From Halomonas sp. QHL1 (GTDB lineage Bacteria > Pseudomonadota > Gammaproteobacteria > Pseudomonadales > Halomonadaceae): 64,000 bases of DNA. The translations under genes and the position numbers were made by a program. The notes below the pieces were generated by a model that saw only the letters and a program-made list of their open reading frames with translations, did no database searches and was not told where the DNA came from. Below are positions 28,395 to 36,426 of this stretch, piece after piece (position 1 is the first letter of the stretch; the number at the start of each line of letters is the position of its first letter). The stretch spans positions 2,007,705 to 2,071,704 of the forward strand of contig NZ_MINL01000001.1 in NCBI RefSeq assembly GCF_001882345.1, in the 5' to 3' direction.

Positions 28395-29000
28395 ATGAAC
28401 AGCGAATGGTTAATCCTCGGCCCGGCCGCGCTCTATATGATGTCGATGACGCTTACCCCAGGGCCGAACAACGTTATGCTGACCGCCTCTGGTGCTAACT
28501 TCGGCTTTAAACGCACGTTGCCGCATATGTGGGGGATTTTAGGCGGCTGCTTTCTGCTATTTGCGGGCATAGCGCTGGGCTTGGGCGTGCTGTTTGAGCG
28601 CTACCCGGCGATTCAAACCGCACTACGCTGGGTAGGCAGCGCGTATTTGCTCTATTTGGCATGGAAAATTGCCAGCGCCCCGCCACCCAATCTTAAGGCG
28701 CAGGCTCACAGCGTACCCTTTACGTTTTGGCAGGCAGCAGCGTTTCAGTTCGCCAATCCTAAAGCATGGGTAATGGGGCTAGCGTTGATGGCGGGGTTTC
28801 TACCCGAAAGCGGCCAACCGGTATTTAATGCCCTGTTACTTGCAGGCTTTGCAGAGATGGTGGCGCTGCCCTGTATTGCGCTATGGGCCGCCTTTGGTAG
28901 TGCGATTGGGCAGTGGATCAAAACAGATGCCGCGTGGCGGGCGTTCAACATCACCATGGGGGTGCTGACCGCCGCCTGCGTCGTGCTGATTTTAGGATGA
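28395..29000 (+). CDS. LysE-family amino acid exporter
   Basis: This is a membrane exporter of about 200 residues with six helices. LTPGPNNVMLTASGANFGFK is the LysE/RhtB signature near the N-terminus, followed by LRWVGSAYLLYLAWKIA and FQFANPKAWVMGLALMAGF. Family members export amino acids or related metabolites. An in-frame TTG at 28377 overlaps the palindrome; the ATG at 28395 is preferred. There is little leader sequence before it, so the mRNA may be almost leaderless. It is controlled most likely by the divergent MocR gene. Confidence 0.9.
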   Translation: MNSEWLILGPAALYMMSMTLTPGPNNVMLTASGANFGFKRTLPHMWGILGGCFLLFAGIALGLGVLFERYPAIQTALRWVGSAYLLYLAWKIASAPPPNLKAQAHSVPFTFWQAAAFQFANPKAWVMGLALMAGFLPESGQPVFNALLLAGFAEMVALPCIALWAAFGSAIGQWIKTDAAWRAFNITMGVLTAACVVLILG

Positions 29001-29007
29001 CAATACG

Positions 29008-29361
29008 TTAGCCGCAGCGCAGCGCTTCAATGCGATCTTGATCATCGAGATGAATATTCAAACGATCCGGGCGGTGATCCATGGTAGCCATATCGCCTGG
29101 GCGCAGCACGCGCACCTGTCGAGCACCGCTATCGCTTTGTATCTGCGAAACGTTAGCCTCATCGAAGGGCTCACCGATTGCGGATTGGATAGCGTCTAGA
29201 TCACAGCTAGCAGCCTGCTCTTCACTGGAGCCGTTCGTTGCTACCGTTGGCGGCGGTGGCGCGGCATCCACATCGTCGTTAGCGGAAGAAATCGGCATTT
29301 GGGAGCTAGCACAGGCCGTTAGCAGCAGCGCACAGGCGCTAATAGCGGCAAACTTAACCAA
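29008..29361 (-). CDS. Lipoprotein with peptidase inhibitor I78-like domain
   Basis: A lipoprotein signal (FAAISACALLLTACASS, Cys about residue 17) is followed by a low-complexity linker with PPPP and then a domain starting CDLDAIQSAIGEPFDEANV. The ending RVLRPGDMATMDHRPDRLNI plus LDDQDRIEALRCG matches the I78 inhibitor family (elastase-inhibitor AFLEI type). The two Cys residues flanking the domain could form a disulfide. It may protect the envelope from serine proteases. The gene is monocistronic on the minus strand. Confidence 0.85.
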   Translation of the reverse strand: MVKFAAISACALLLTACASSQMPISSANDDVDAAPPPPTVATNGSSEEQAASCDLDAIQSAIGEPFDEANVSQIQSDSGARQVRVLRPGDMATMDHRPDRLNIHLDDQDRIEALRCG

Positions 29362-29417
29362 AGGAATACGAGGCTTTATCCTTGAATCTCCAAAAAAGGT
29401 TATAAAAACCGACTATA

Positions 29418-29451
29418 AAACCCAACGGGCCAGGCGTTAGCTTAGCCCGTG
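29418..29451 (-). terminator. Weak terminator downstream of entericidin
   Basis: Read on the minus strand, ACGGGC and GCCCGT form a six-base-pair stem with a 14-base loop, followed by TGGGTTTTAT. It lies about 36 bases after the entericidin stop codon. Confidence 0.4.
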
Positions 29452-29486
29452 GAATACCACTTACTTTAAAATACAGTTTTACTTAA

Positions 29487-29618
29487 TTATTCAGCTGCAT
29501 CTTGGACGGCTCTACCGCCCTCTTGCACATCCTGGCCAGCGCCAGAGATGGTATTGCAACCAGTTAGAACACCCGCCGTCATCAGCAGCATAAAGCTCAT
29601 GGCCAATAATTTTTTCAT
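29487..29618 (-). CDS. Entericidin A/B-family small lipoprotein
   Basis: This 43-residue lipoprotein starts MKKLLAMSFMLLMTAGVLTG, with the lipobox LTGC placing the lipidated Cys at residue 21. The mature part NTISGAGQDVQEGGRAVQDA is the conserved entericidin sequence. In E. coli, EcnA/EcnB form an antidote/toxin pair linked to stationary-phase lysis; here only one member is present. AAGGAG precedes the ATG. The leader contains a strong composite hairpin. Confidence 0.9.
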   Translation of the reverse strand: MKKLLAMSFMLLMTAGVLTGCNTISGAGQDVQEGGRAVQDAAE

Positions 29619-29654
29619 TTTCCGTTCTCCTTAACGAGTCATTCAACATTGGGA

Positions 29655-29694
29655 AACTCCATTGGCAACTTAATTTGCCACTTGGGAGTTTTTT
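29655..29694. other. Composite hairpin between entericidin and HIT genes
   Basis: AACTCC (29655-29660) pairs with GGAGTT (29685-29690), and TGGCAA (29663-29668) pairs with TTGCCA (29675-29680) inside it. A T run follows on the plus strand. It sits about 37 bases upstream of the entericidin ATG, so on the minus strand it would be in its leader. No plus-strand gene ends nearby, so a terminator role is puzzling. Confidence 0.45.
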
Positions 29695-29792
29695 CAGGGT
29701 AACAGCGTTTGAGCAATCGTGCTCGCTTTCACTAATTTACTTCGCGGCTGCTATGCTAACAATCATTTAAAGCGCTGCCTGGAGCCTATCTT

Positions 29793-30212
29793 TTGATCAA
29801 TTTCGAGCTAGATGAACGCCTTGCCGCGGATACCTTACCCGTCGCAGACCTCCCGCTAAGCCGTGCGCTGCTGATGAATGACGCGCGCTACCCCTGGGTG
29901 ATTTTAGTACCGCGCCAGGCCGCTATCAGCGAAGTGTTTGAGCTTTCTGGCGACGACCAGCAGCAGCTTTGGCGTGAAGCTACTCTGATAGGTGAAGCAA
30001 TGAAAACAGCGCTTAAGGGGGACAAAGTCAATATTGCCTCGCTAGGCAATGTGGTTAGCCAACTGCATGTGCATATTGTGCTTAGACGGCACAGCGATGC
30101 GACGTGGCCAGCACCGGTATGGGGCAATGGTAGCCCCGAACCTTACGATCTCGATGGACAGGCGCAGTTACGGGACCAACTGCTGGCAATTATCGATGGG
30201 CTTGATGTGTAG
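29793..30212 (+). CDS. HIT-family nucleotide-binding protein
   Basis: This is a 139-residue histidine-triad protein, likely a nucleotide phosphoramidase or hydrolase. The motif reads SQLHVHIV: the catalytic central His (His92) and the third His (His94) are present, but the first His is replaced by Gln90, as in one bacterial subgroup. The N-terminal YPWVILVPRQAAISEVFEL is the other conserved block. The start is TTG, supported by GGAG eight bases upstream and the absence of any suitable ATG. Confidence 0.88.
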   Translation: MINFELDERLAADTLPVADLPLSRALLMNDARYPWVILVPRQAAISEVFELSGDDQQQLWREATLIGEAMKTALKGDKVNIASLGNVVSQLHVHIVLRRHSDATWPAPVWGNGSPEPYDLDGQAQLRDQLLAIIDGLDV

Positions 30213-30219
30213 ACTACTT

Positions 30220-31245
30220 CTACCCCGTTAATGGGTGGCCTTGCCGAGCAGGCGGCTCATTGAGAATCGGGCCACTGGCAGGCTGTGCGACACCCGCCAC
30301 GCTAAGAGAAACCCCTAGCACCACGATCAGCGCACCGCCGGCCAAGGCTACCCAGCCGGTGGCTCTTTGTACGCTGCGCTGGCTGTGCTGTTGCTTGGAT
30401 AAGCGCCGCTGCGCCCAGCCACGGGCAACAATGCTCGCCAGGGCGAGCGCTGATACGGTTATCCCAGTACCGATCGACATGGCCACTACCGATGCCACGC
30501 CCACCTCGAACTGACCCAGCAAGCTGGCCGCCCCTAGCATCAACACTGCCCCGCTGCAGGGGCGCATACCAATGGCACCGACCGTCATCATCGCCGTCCG
30601 CCAATCCAGCGCTTGCTGCGGTTCAATATGATGAGCACCGCCGCAACAGTGGCTGTGGTCATGGCTGTGCCCGTGGTTTCGATTATGTTCATGGCCAGGG
30701 CTGTGCGAATGGGCCGCTCGCTCTGGCTGATAGGCTCGCCGCAGTTGCTTGACGGCTCGCCAGCATAGCCACGCACCTAACGCCGCCACCAGCAGAAAGC
30801 TAGCCTGCTCTACCCAGGCAACGCTGCCCATGGCCTGCCGGGTTATCCAGCCCAGGCCGTAAACCAGCACGATGACCAGCGCAATGGCGGTCACGCCTTG
30901 CAGTAAGGAGGCGGCAAAAGAGAGCCCCAAGGCGCGCTTTACCGCACCACCGTGAGTGGCTAAGTAGGTCGCCAAGACGGCTTTACCGTGCCCCGGTCCT
31001 GCGGCATGAAAGACGCCATAGGCGAAGCTAATGCCTAACAGGCTCACCCAGGTCGCCATGGTGGGAGTACGTGACAGTTCGGTAATCGCCAGCGTTAGCG
31101 AACGGTGCAAATCACGCTGCCAACCAAGTAGCTGATAGCTCACGCTCTGAAACCCGCCTTGCCAAACGATGATGAGCACTGCTGCGACTAGCAACAGACC
31201 CAGCATTAAACCTAACTGATGTCTAAAGGGCCGTGTTAAGGACAT
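30220..31245 (-). CDS. NicO-family nickel/cobalt-type transporter with His-rich loop
   Basis: This is an inner-membrane protein of 341 residues with about six or seven helices. The signature HAAGPGHGKAVLATYLATHG (residues 80-99) is typical of NicO/RcnA proteins, and the cytoplasmic loop at 179-206 holds about ten histidines and two cysteines (HGHSHDHSHCC), a metal-binding region. RcnA exports nickel and cobalt. The gene is the last of a cluster with a DUF1007 protein and two lipoproteins, a pairing (DUF1007 with NicO) seen widely and thought to form a metal transporter. Whether it exports or imports, and which metal, is open. Confidence 0.9.
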   Translation of the reverse strand: MSLTRPFRHQLGLMLGLLLVAAVLIIVWQGGFQSVSYQLLGWQRDLHRSLTLAITELSRTPTMATWVSLLGISFAYGVFHAAGPGHGKAVLATYLATHGGAVKRALGLSFAASLLQGVTAIALVIVLVYGLGWITRQAMGSVAWVEQASFLLVAALGAWLCWRAVKQLRRAYQPERAAHSHSPGHEHNRNHGHSHDHSHCCGGAHHIEPQQALDWRTAMMTVGAIGMRPCSGAVLMLGAASLLGQFEVGVASVVAMSIGTGITVSALALASIVARGWAQRRLSKQQHSQRSVQRATGWVALAGGALIVVLGVSLSVAGVAQPASGPILNEPPARQGHPLTG

Positions 31246-31324
31246 CTAACCGCTCCATTGCGAAAATCGTTATAAAGTAACATGGCCATAAAATAACACG
31301 GCACTGCCTGTTTTCGAACAGCGC

Positions 31325-31984
31325 CTAGCGACAATCAACTTGGCCGGTCTCGGCAAAATAGCGCCCCAAGCCTGGCTCACCACTCTCATCTTTATCGAGC
31401 AGCGCCGCTTGCATCACCAGCTCTGGATCGGGGTCAGCGGGAAGAACAGACAGCTCACAGCTAGGCTCACCGTGAAGTATCAGCGCCTCATCCTGGGGTT
31501 GGCCATTCTCCTCTTCATGCACAACTTCGATGTAGTAGGTGGGATCAAACACTTGGTAGCTAAGCATGGCATCTGTCAGCGACTGTGGCGTTTCCAGCGG
31601 CAGGATAAACATAAAGATAAGCCGCCCATCGCGCTCCATGGCGGTATATTCGCTTACCTCGCCCAATGCCTGGCGCTCACCGTTAATACTCACTTCGGTT
31701 AAGTAGTGCTCCGCGGCAAGATTATCGCGAATCTCTTTGCCTAGCTGATCCAGCCCTTCTTCAAGACTGGCGTTTTGCACCTGCTGCAGCTCTTCAAAAA
31801 CGACTAGGCTGTAAAAAGGATCCATCCGCCAGGTTTGATGTAGGCCGCTCACCACGCCCTGATCGTCGGTGATGACCCGCACACTCAGGTCGATCCAGCC
31901 GTGGGGGTGGGCTCGGGCATCGGGGCTGGCCACAAAGCTACTCATGCCCACGAAAAAAGCGACTGCGGTACCCGCCCACTTCAT
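31325..31984 (-). CDS. DUF1007-family periplasmic protein, partner of the NicO transporter
   Basis: A signal peptide (AFFVGMSSFVASPDARA) precedes HPHGWIDLSVRVITDDQGVV, the conserved start of DUF1007 proteins, whose N-terminal His-x-His after cleavage is a likely metal ligand. TWRMDPFYSLVVFEEL is also conserved. DUF1007 genes typically sit next to nicO; the protein may deliver or receive metal on the periplasmic side. The start overlaps the stop of the upstream lipoprotein gene by 4 bases. A 79-bp gap separates it from nicO. Confidence 0.88.
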   Translation of the reverse strand: MKWAGTAVAFFVGMSSFVASPDARAHPHGWIDLSVRVITDDQGVVSGLHQTWRMDPFYSLVVFEELQQVQNASLEEGLDQLGKEIRDNLAAEHYLTEVSINGERQALGEVSEYTAMERDGRLIFMFILPLETPQSLTDAMLSYQVFDPTYYIEVVHEEENGQPQDEALILHGEPSCELSVLPADPDPELVMQAALLDKDESGEPGLGRYFAETGQVDCR

Positions 31985-32340
31985 GGTGCGACACCTAGCT
32001 TATTCTGCAAGGCGACAAGCCAAGGGTCGAGCAAATAGGGCGGCAGCGGTTGATTCCCCCTCAAGGCCGACACGCTAACGCGGCTACCGCTAACCTCTTC
32101 ATTTACCTCCAATTGCAGCCGATACCCCGGCCAGCGGGCAAGCGATGCTTCCGCCCGACCCAACGACAGATCCGCATGGCGCACCACATAGCCCTGCTCA
32201 ACCATTAAATCTACCGCTTCACGAAACGTCTCATCGTATGGCGTTGCGTAAACCAGTTCGCGGGGTTCCAAAGGGGTGGTGGTGGCACAGCCGACCAATC
32301 CGCCCAGCAGCGTCATCAATAGCCAGTGTCGCAGGTTCAT
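31981..32340 (-). CDS. Small lipoprotein, unknown function (metal-transport cluster)
   Basis: This 119-residue lipoprotein has MNLRHWLLMTLLGGLVGC as its signal, with the lipobox LVGC. The mature part contains FREAVDLMVEQGYVVRHADL followed by SLGRAEAS, which resembles SVDILTEWGFTLTSTDTTLG and LISAS in the neighbouring lipoprotein, so the two share a domain. I do not recognise a named family. It overlaps both neighbours by four bases (ATGA), so all are translated together. Confidence 0.8.
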   Translation of the reverse strand: MNLRHWLLMTLLGGLVGCATTTPLEPRELVYATPYDETFREAVDLMVEQGYVVRHADLSLGRAEASLARWPGYRLQLEVNEEVSGSRVSVSALRGNQPLPPYLLDPWLVALQNKLGVAP

Positions 32341-32882
32341 AGTGACCTCCCATCGGCGGGCAAGCTCTGCTCGAAAGTGGCTTGAAAGCGCCGACAGAAA
32401 TCGTCATTGCTGGCACTGTACGATTCACGTAAATCGCCCACATGATCAAAGCGACGAATATCACGGGAAATACGTATATGCGCGTCGTTGATGAACAACG
32501 AGACACGCTCCACCTCCACCGGCTGCTGACCTATTCCGCCACCAAAGCCTACCCCGCCACCAAAGCCTATGCTCGAACCACTCCCAATGCCCAAACCACC
32601 AAACATACGCATTCCTCGCCCATAGTTATCGTAAGGGTCATAGTAGCCGTGCAGCTCACGTTCACGACTGGCGCTAATTAAACCCAAAGTGGTATCGGTA
32701 GAGGTAAGGGTAAAACCCCATTCGGTCAGGATATCTACGCTGGTTTCAAGCGCTCGATCATCCGCTGAAGGAAAATAGCACGCGGCAGAAGGCGCTGGTT
32801 CGGCTTGTGGCAAGCGATCTGGGGTCACTTGGCAGCCAGCAAGCGCTAGCAGGCAGGTCAAGCTTATGGGTATCGACTTCAT
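32337..32882 (-). CDS. Lipoprotein with glycine-rich segment (first gene of metal-transport cluster)
   Basis: The signal MKSIPISLTCLLALAGC has a clear lipobox (LAGC). The mature protein of about 165 residues has a domain related to that of the next gene, then a glycine/phenylalanine-rich stretch (MFGGLGIGSGSSIGFGGGVG) and a C-terminal strand-rich part (RVSLFINDAHIRISRDIRRF). An earlier in-frame ATG at 32954 exists, but the ATG at 32882 has GAGG eight bases upstream and begins the signal peptide exactly. Function unknown. Confidence 0.8.
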   Translation of the reverse strand: MKSIPISLTCLLALAGCQVTPDRLPQAEPAPSAACYFPSADDRALETSVDILTEWGFTLTSTDTTLGLISASRERELHGYYDPYDNYGRGMRMFGGLGIGSGSSIGFGGGVGFGGGIGQQPVEVERVSLFINDAHIRISRDIRRFDHVGDLRESYSASNDDFCRRFQATFEQSLPADGRSL

Positions 32883-33016
32883 GTTAGATCCTCTAACGGG
32901 CGAGGCCGCTGGTTTGGCGCAGGCTAGCGCGCTAAGCTCGCCAAAGGTGGTCATACTTAACTGTCACTGTAGTAAAGACACTGTAGTGAAGACACTGTTT
33001 TGCGGAGATCGTGCTA

Positions 33017-34156
33017 ATGAATGTTCTGCTTTGCCCCGACAGTTTCAAAGATGCGCTGAGCGCCCAAGACGCCGCGGCCGCCATGGCGCGGGGAGTGCGG
33101 CGCCCCGCACCCCAGGCACACGTTCAGGTATGCCCTTTAGCTGACGGTGGCGAAGGCAGTTTAGACGCACTCATCGCCGCCACCGGCGCCGAACGACGCC
33201 AGCTAAATGTTCAAGATGCCCTGGGTCGCCCCCGCCAAGCAGCCTGGGGCTGGTTGAGCGACCAGCGTACCGCGTTTATTGAGCTGGCAGAAGCCAGCGG
33301 ATTACAGCACCTTGAGGCCGATGAACGCAATGCGCTGCGCACCTCTACCTTTGGGGTGGGTGAACTACTGCTAGCGGCGCTGGATCAAGGCGCTGAAAAA
33401 GCGCTGTTGCTGCTGGGCGGCAGCGCTACCAATGACGGCGGTGCTGGCATGCTGCAGGCCCTGGGCGCGCGCTTTTTGGATCAAAATGGCGAATCGCTGC
33501 CCCCTGGCGGCGCAGCGCTGAGCCAACTGGCTAGTTTAGAACTCGATGGGCTAGACCCACGGTTAGCCAAGCTCACCCTCGAAGCCGCCGTTGATGTGGA
33601 CAACCCCTTGCTCGGCGAACGCGGCGCCAGCGCGGTATTTGGCCCGCAAAAAGGTGCATCACCTGAGGAAGTCGAGCAATTGGATCGTGCGCTTGGCCAT
33701 TTCGCCGATATCAGCGCTCATGCATTAGGCGATGATTACCGAACGCTGCCGGGTGCAGGGGCGGCAGGCGGCATGGGGTTTGCAGCTAAGGCTTTTTTAA
33801 AGGCCACCCTGAAACCCGGCATTGAGATGATTATGCAGCAGGCCGATATGGCGAAACTCTTGGCCAACGCGGATGTAGTAATTACCGGCGAAGGCCGTTT
33901 GGATGGGCAGAGCCTGGCGGGTAAAACGCCTATCGGCGTTTCCCGTGCTGCCAAACGCCTTAACAAACCCGTCCTCGTGCTGGCAGGCAGCCTAGGCGAT
34001 GGCTGGCAAGCCTGTTTTGACGAAGGCGTCACGGCGGCGTTTGCATTAGCCGATGGCCCCATGACCCTAACCGACGCGCTACCGCGCACCGCTGAACTGC
34101 TGGAAGCACGCTGTGAAAACCTGCTTCGGCTATGGGCAGCAGCAGAGGCAGGTTAA
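33017..34156 (+). CDS. Glycerate kinase (GarK/GlxK family)
   Basis: The enzyme phosphorylates D-glycerate with ATP, feeding it to glycolysis. The start MNVLLCPDSFKDALSAQDAA, the phosphate-binding LLLLGGSATNDGGAGMLQAL, GAGAAGGMGFAAKAFL and VITGEGRLDGQSLAGKTPIG are hallmark blocks of the family, and the length (about 379 residues) fits. The ATG at 33017 is preferred to a GTG two codons earlier because GGAG is nine bases upstream. It is alone between the divergent lipoprotein cluster and dps; no other glyoxylate/tartronate gene is nearby. Confidence 0.94.
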   Translation: MNVLLCPDSFKDALSAQDAAAAMARGVRRPAPQAHVQVCPLADGGEGSLDALIAATGAERRQLNVQDALGRPRQAAWGWLSDQRTAFIELAEASGLQHLEADERNALRTSTFGVGELLLAALDQGAEKALLLLGGSATNDGGAGMLQALGARFLDQNGESLPPGGAALSQLASLELDGLDPRLAKLTLEAAVDVDNPLLGERGASAVFGPQKGASPEEVEQLDRALGHFADISAHALGDDYRTLPGAGAAGGMGFAAKAFLKATLKPGIEMIMQQADMAKLLANADVVITGEGRLDGQSLAGKTPIGVSRAAKRLNKPVLVLAGSLGDGWQACFDEGVTAAFALADGPMTLTDALPRTAELLEARCENLLRLWAAAEAG

Positions 34157-34275
34157 GCAGCGTTTTGCTGACGGGCCTTGAAAAGGGCACTAAGCGCCAG
34201 CATTTAAACGATAGTCAATGGGCAACAGTCAAAGGGTAACGACAGGCATTTTATGTCGAAGCGCTATGGCAGCGA

Positions 34276-34295
34276 TGCAAAAAACTTGTTTTGCA
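34276..34295. promoter_or_regulatory. Inverted repeat TGCAAAA-N6-TTTTGCA upstream of dps
   Basis: Seven-base arms flank AACTTG about 90 bases before the dps start. It could be a regulator site for the stress-induced gene. A short direct repeat (CTG-T/C-GGCATAAA) also precedes the ribosome-binding site. The regulator is unknown. Confidence 0.35.
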
Positions 34296-34382
34296 CCGCC
34301 CCAAAGACACCCTATTCTGGAAACACGCATCAACCGCCGCATACTGTGGCATAAACACTGCGGCATAAAGAGGAAGCAGGAT

Positions 34383-34859
34383 ATGACTGACACCAATAGC
34401 ATTGGCCTACACGAAGGTAGCGCTAGTCAACTCGCCGAAAAGCTCAACCACCTGCTGGCCAATTACCAAATTTTCTACATGAACGTGCGCGGCTACCACT
34501 GGAATGTTCGCGGTAGCGACTTTTTTGAGCTGCACGCCAAGTTTGAAGAGTTCTACACCGACCTGCTGACCAAAGTGGACGAGGTTGCCGAGCGCATCCT
34601 GACTCTGGGTCATAAGCCGGTTCACGCCTACAGCGACTACGTAACGCTGTCACGCATTCAGGAAGATAAAGACGTTCACGACGGCACCACCTGCGTTAAA
34701 GGCGTGCTTAAAGGGTACCAAACGATCATTGAACTCCAGCGTGAACTGCTGGCACTCGCTTCTGACGCCGACGATGAAGGCACCGCCGCGCAAGCCGGTG
34801 ACTACATTCGCGAGCAGGAAAAAACCATCTGGATGCTCAACGCCTATTTAAGCAAGTAA
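34383..34859 (+). CDS. dps: Dps-family ferritin-like DNA-protection protein
   Basis: This 158-residue protein forms a four-helix bundle and, by family, 12-subunit shells that oxidise and store iron using peroxide and shield DNA. The ferroxidase-site signature is seen as FYMNVRGYHWNVRGSDFFEL followed by HAKFEEFYTDLLTKVDEVAE. The closing QAGDYIREQEKTIWMLNAYL is also typical. The frame is open further upstream, but the ATG at 34383 matches the family N-terminus and has GAGGAA and AGGA before it. A strong terminator follows. There is no obvious Lys-rich DNA-binding tail. Confidence 0.93.
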   Translation: MTDTNSIGLHEGSASQLAEKLNHLLANYQIFYMNVRGYHWNVRGSDFFELHAKFEEFYTDLLTKVDEVAERILTLGHKPVHAYSDYVTLSRIQEDKDVHDGTTCVKGVLKGYQTIIELQRELLALASDADDEGTAAQAGDYIREQEKTIWMLNAYLSK

Positions 34860-34879
34860 GCGGCATCTTTTGATGTAAA

Positions 34880-34906
34880 AGCGGCACCGTATAGGTGCCG
34901 TTTTTT
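34880..34906 (+). terminator. Rho-independent terminator after dps
   Basis: GCGGCACC / GGTGCCG form a stem around a short loop, followed by six T residues. A residues before the stem suggest it may also serve the convergent pepD transcript. Confidence 0.88.
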
Positions 34907-34931
34907 ATGCGCGCCAGCTAGGGTTCAACGG

Positions 34932-36398
34932 CTAGCGCTGGTCGGCAAGATCTTCGATCAGCGCCCGCAGCATCACCCAAAACTCCTCAACCGAGGCAAG
35001 CTCCACCCGCTCATCCGGCGAGTGAGCGCCGCGAATCAGCGGACCAAAGGAGATCATATCTAAGTGCGGGTACTTGCTGCCTAAAATGCCGCACTCGAGC
35101 CCCGCATGAATCACCTTCACCTCCGGCTCGCGGCCCAGCAGCGCCGCATGGCGGACTTTAAAGCTCGCCAGAAGCTCGCCGTTCGGATTGGGCGCCCAGC
35201 CTGGGTAGCTGTTCTCCACTTTCACCCGCGCGCCAATCAAGCCAAACAGCGCTTTAAAGCGATCCGCCATAGCGACCACCGCACTATCGTGCAGTGAGCG
35301 TACCAGCGCGCAGAGGTGCAGCCGCCCATTCTCCAGACTTAGCACGCCCAGGTTATTGGAAGTTTCCACCACGCCAGGCACATCGGCGCTCATCCGCTCG
35401 ACGCCGCAAGGGGCCGCATGAAGCGCTGCCAGCAGCATTACACTGGCGTCTAGGGTTAGTGGCTCCGCGTCGGGCACCTCAGTCAGACGTTTGGCGCTGA
35501 TGCGAAGGCCGCTATCACCACTGCCTAATTCTCTTAACAGAATCGTTTCCAGACCGGCGATAGCCACCATGGCAGCATCTACTTCGTCGGCGGGTAGCGC
35601 CACTTGGGCAAAGGCTTCCCTGGGAATCGCATTGCGCAAAGTGCCGCCCTGGTAGCTAATCAAACGCGCATCAAACGCCTCAAGAGAACGCAGTACTCTG
35701 ACCAACAACCGGTTGGCGTTACCCAGCGGTTTATGGATATCCATACCGGAGTGCCCACCCTTCAGGCCAGTCAAAGCAATTTCGATCACCCGCTCATGGT
35801 CGCCAGCGGCAGCGCTGGGCAGCTGGGCATCAACCTCAACGTCGGCCCCGCCCGCGCAGCCAATATAGACCTGTCCGCGATCTTCGCTGTCCAGGTTGAG
35901 TAGCAGTGAGCCCTCGAGCCAGTTCTCAGCAAGGTTTAGCGCGCCGCCCATGGAGGTCTCCTCCTCCAGGGTAAACAGCGCTTCCAGCGGCCCGTGGCGC
36001 AGGTCAGTATCTTCTAGCAAGGCGAGAATCGCCGCCACGCCCAAGCCGTTGTCAGCGCCTAAAGTAGTGCCATCGGCGTGCAGCCAACCGTCGGCCACAT
36101 AGGTAGCGATCGGGTCCTTGGTAAAGTCATGCGCATGATCGCTGTTGGCTTGGGCCACCATATCCAGATGGCCCTGGAGCACTACGCCCGGGGCCTGTTC
36201 GCAGCCGGGAGAAGCCGGTTTACGAAGGCGTAAATTACCGAAGGTATCGCGGTCATGGGCGAGCCCCTGGGCATCGGCCCAGCTTTCGAGGATAGCGACG
36301 AGGGCCGCCTCATGCCCAGAGGGGCGCGGCGTATTACACAGCGTTCGAAAGTGGCGCCAAACCAAGGCGGGTTCCAGCGCGTCAAGATGTGCGTTCAT
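34932..36398 (-). CDS. pepD: Aminoacyl-histidine dipeptidase
   Basis: This is a cytosolic zinc metallopeptidase (M20 family) that splits Xaa-His dipeptides such as carnosine. The 488-residue length fits PepD. Metal-binding segments are VVLQGHLDMVAQ (His, Asp), DGTTLGADNGLGVAAILALL (bridging Asp) and LFTLEEETSMGGALNL (catalytic Glu pair). The opening VWRHFRTLCNTPRPSGHE is characteristic. The gene follows tmcA after 28 bp on the same strand and probably shares its transcript. Confidence 0.94.
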   Translation of the reverse strand: MNAHLDALEPALVWRHFRTLCNTPRPSGHEAALVAILESWADAQGLAHDRDTFGNLRLRKPASPGCEQAPGVVLQGHLDMVAQANSDHAHDFTKDPIATYVADGWLHADGTTLGADNGLGVAAILALLEDTDLRHGPLEALFTLEEETSMGGALNLAENWLEGSLLLNLDSEDRGQVYIGCAGGADVEVDAQLPSAAAGDHERVIEIALTGLKGGHSGMDIHKPLGNANRLLVRVLRSLEAFDARLISYQGGTLRNAIPREAFAQVALPADEVDAAMVAIAGLETILLRELGSGDSGLRISAKRLTEVPDAEPLTLDASVMLLAALHAAPCGVERMSADVPGVVETSNNLGVLSLENGRLHLCALVRSLHDSAVVAMADRFKALFGLIGARVKVENSYPGWAPNPNGELLASFKVRHAALLGREPEVKVIHAGLECGILGSKYPHLDMISFGPLIRGAHSPDERVELASVEEFWVMLRALIEDLADQR

Positions 36399-36426
36399 TA
36401 AAGACTCTTCGTTATCGGTAACCGAT

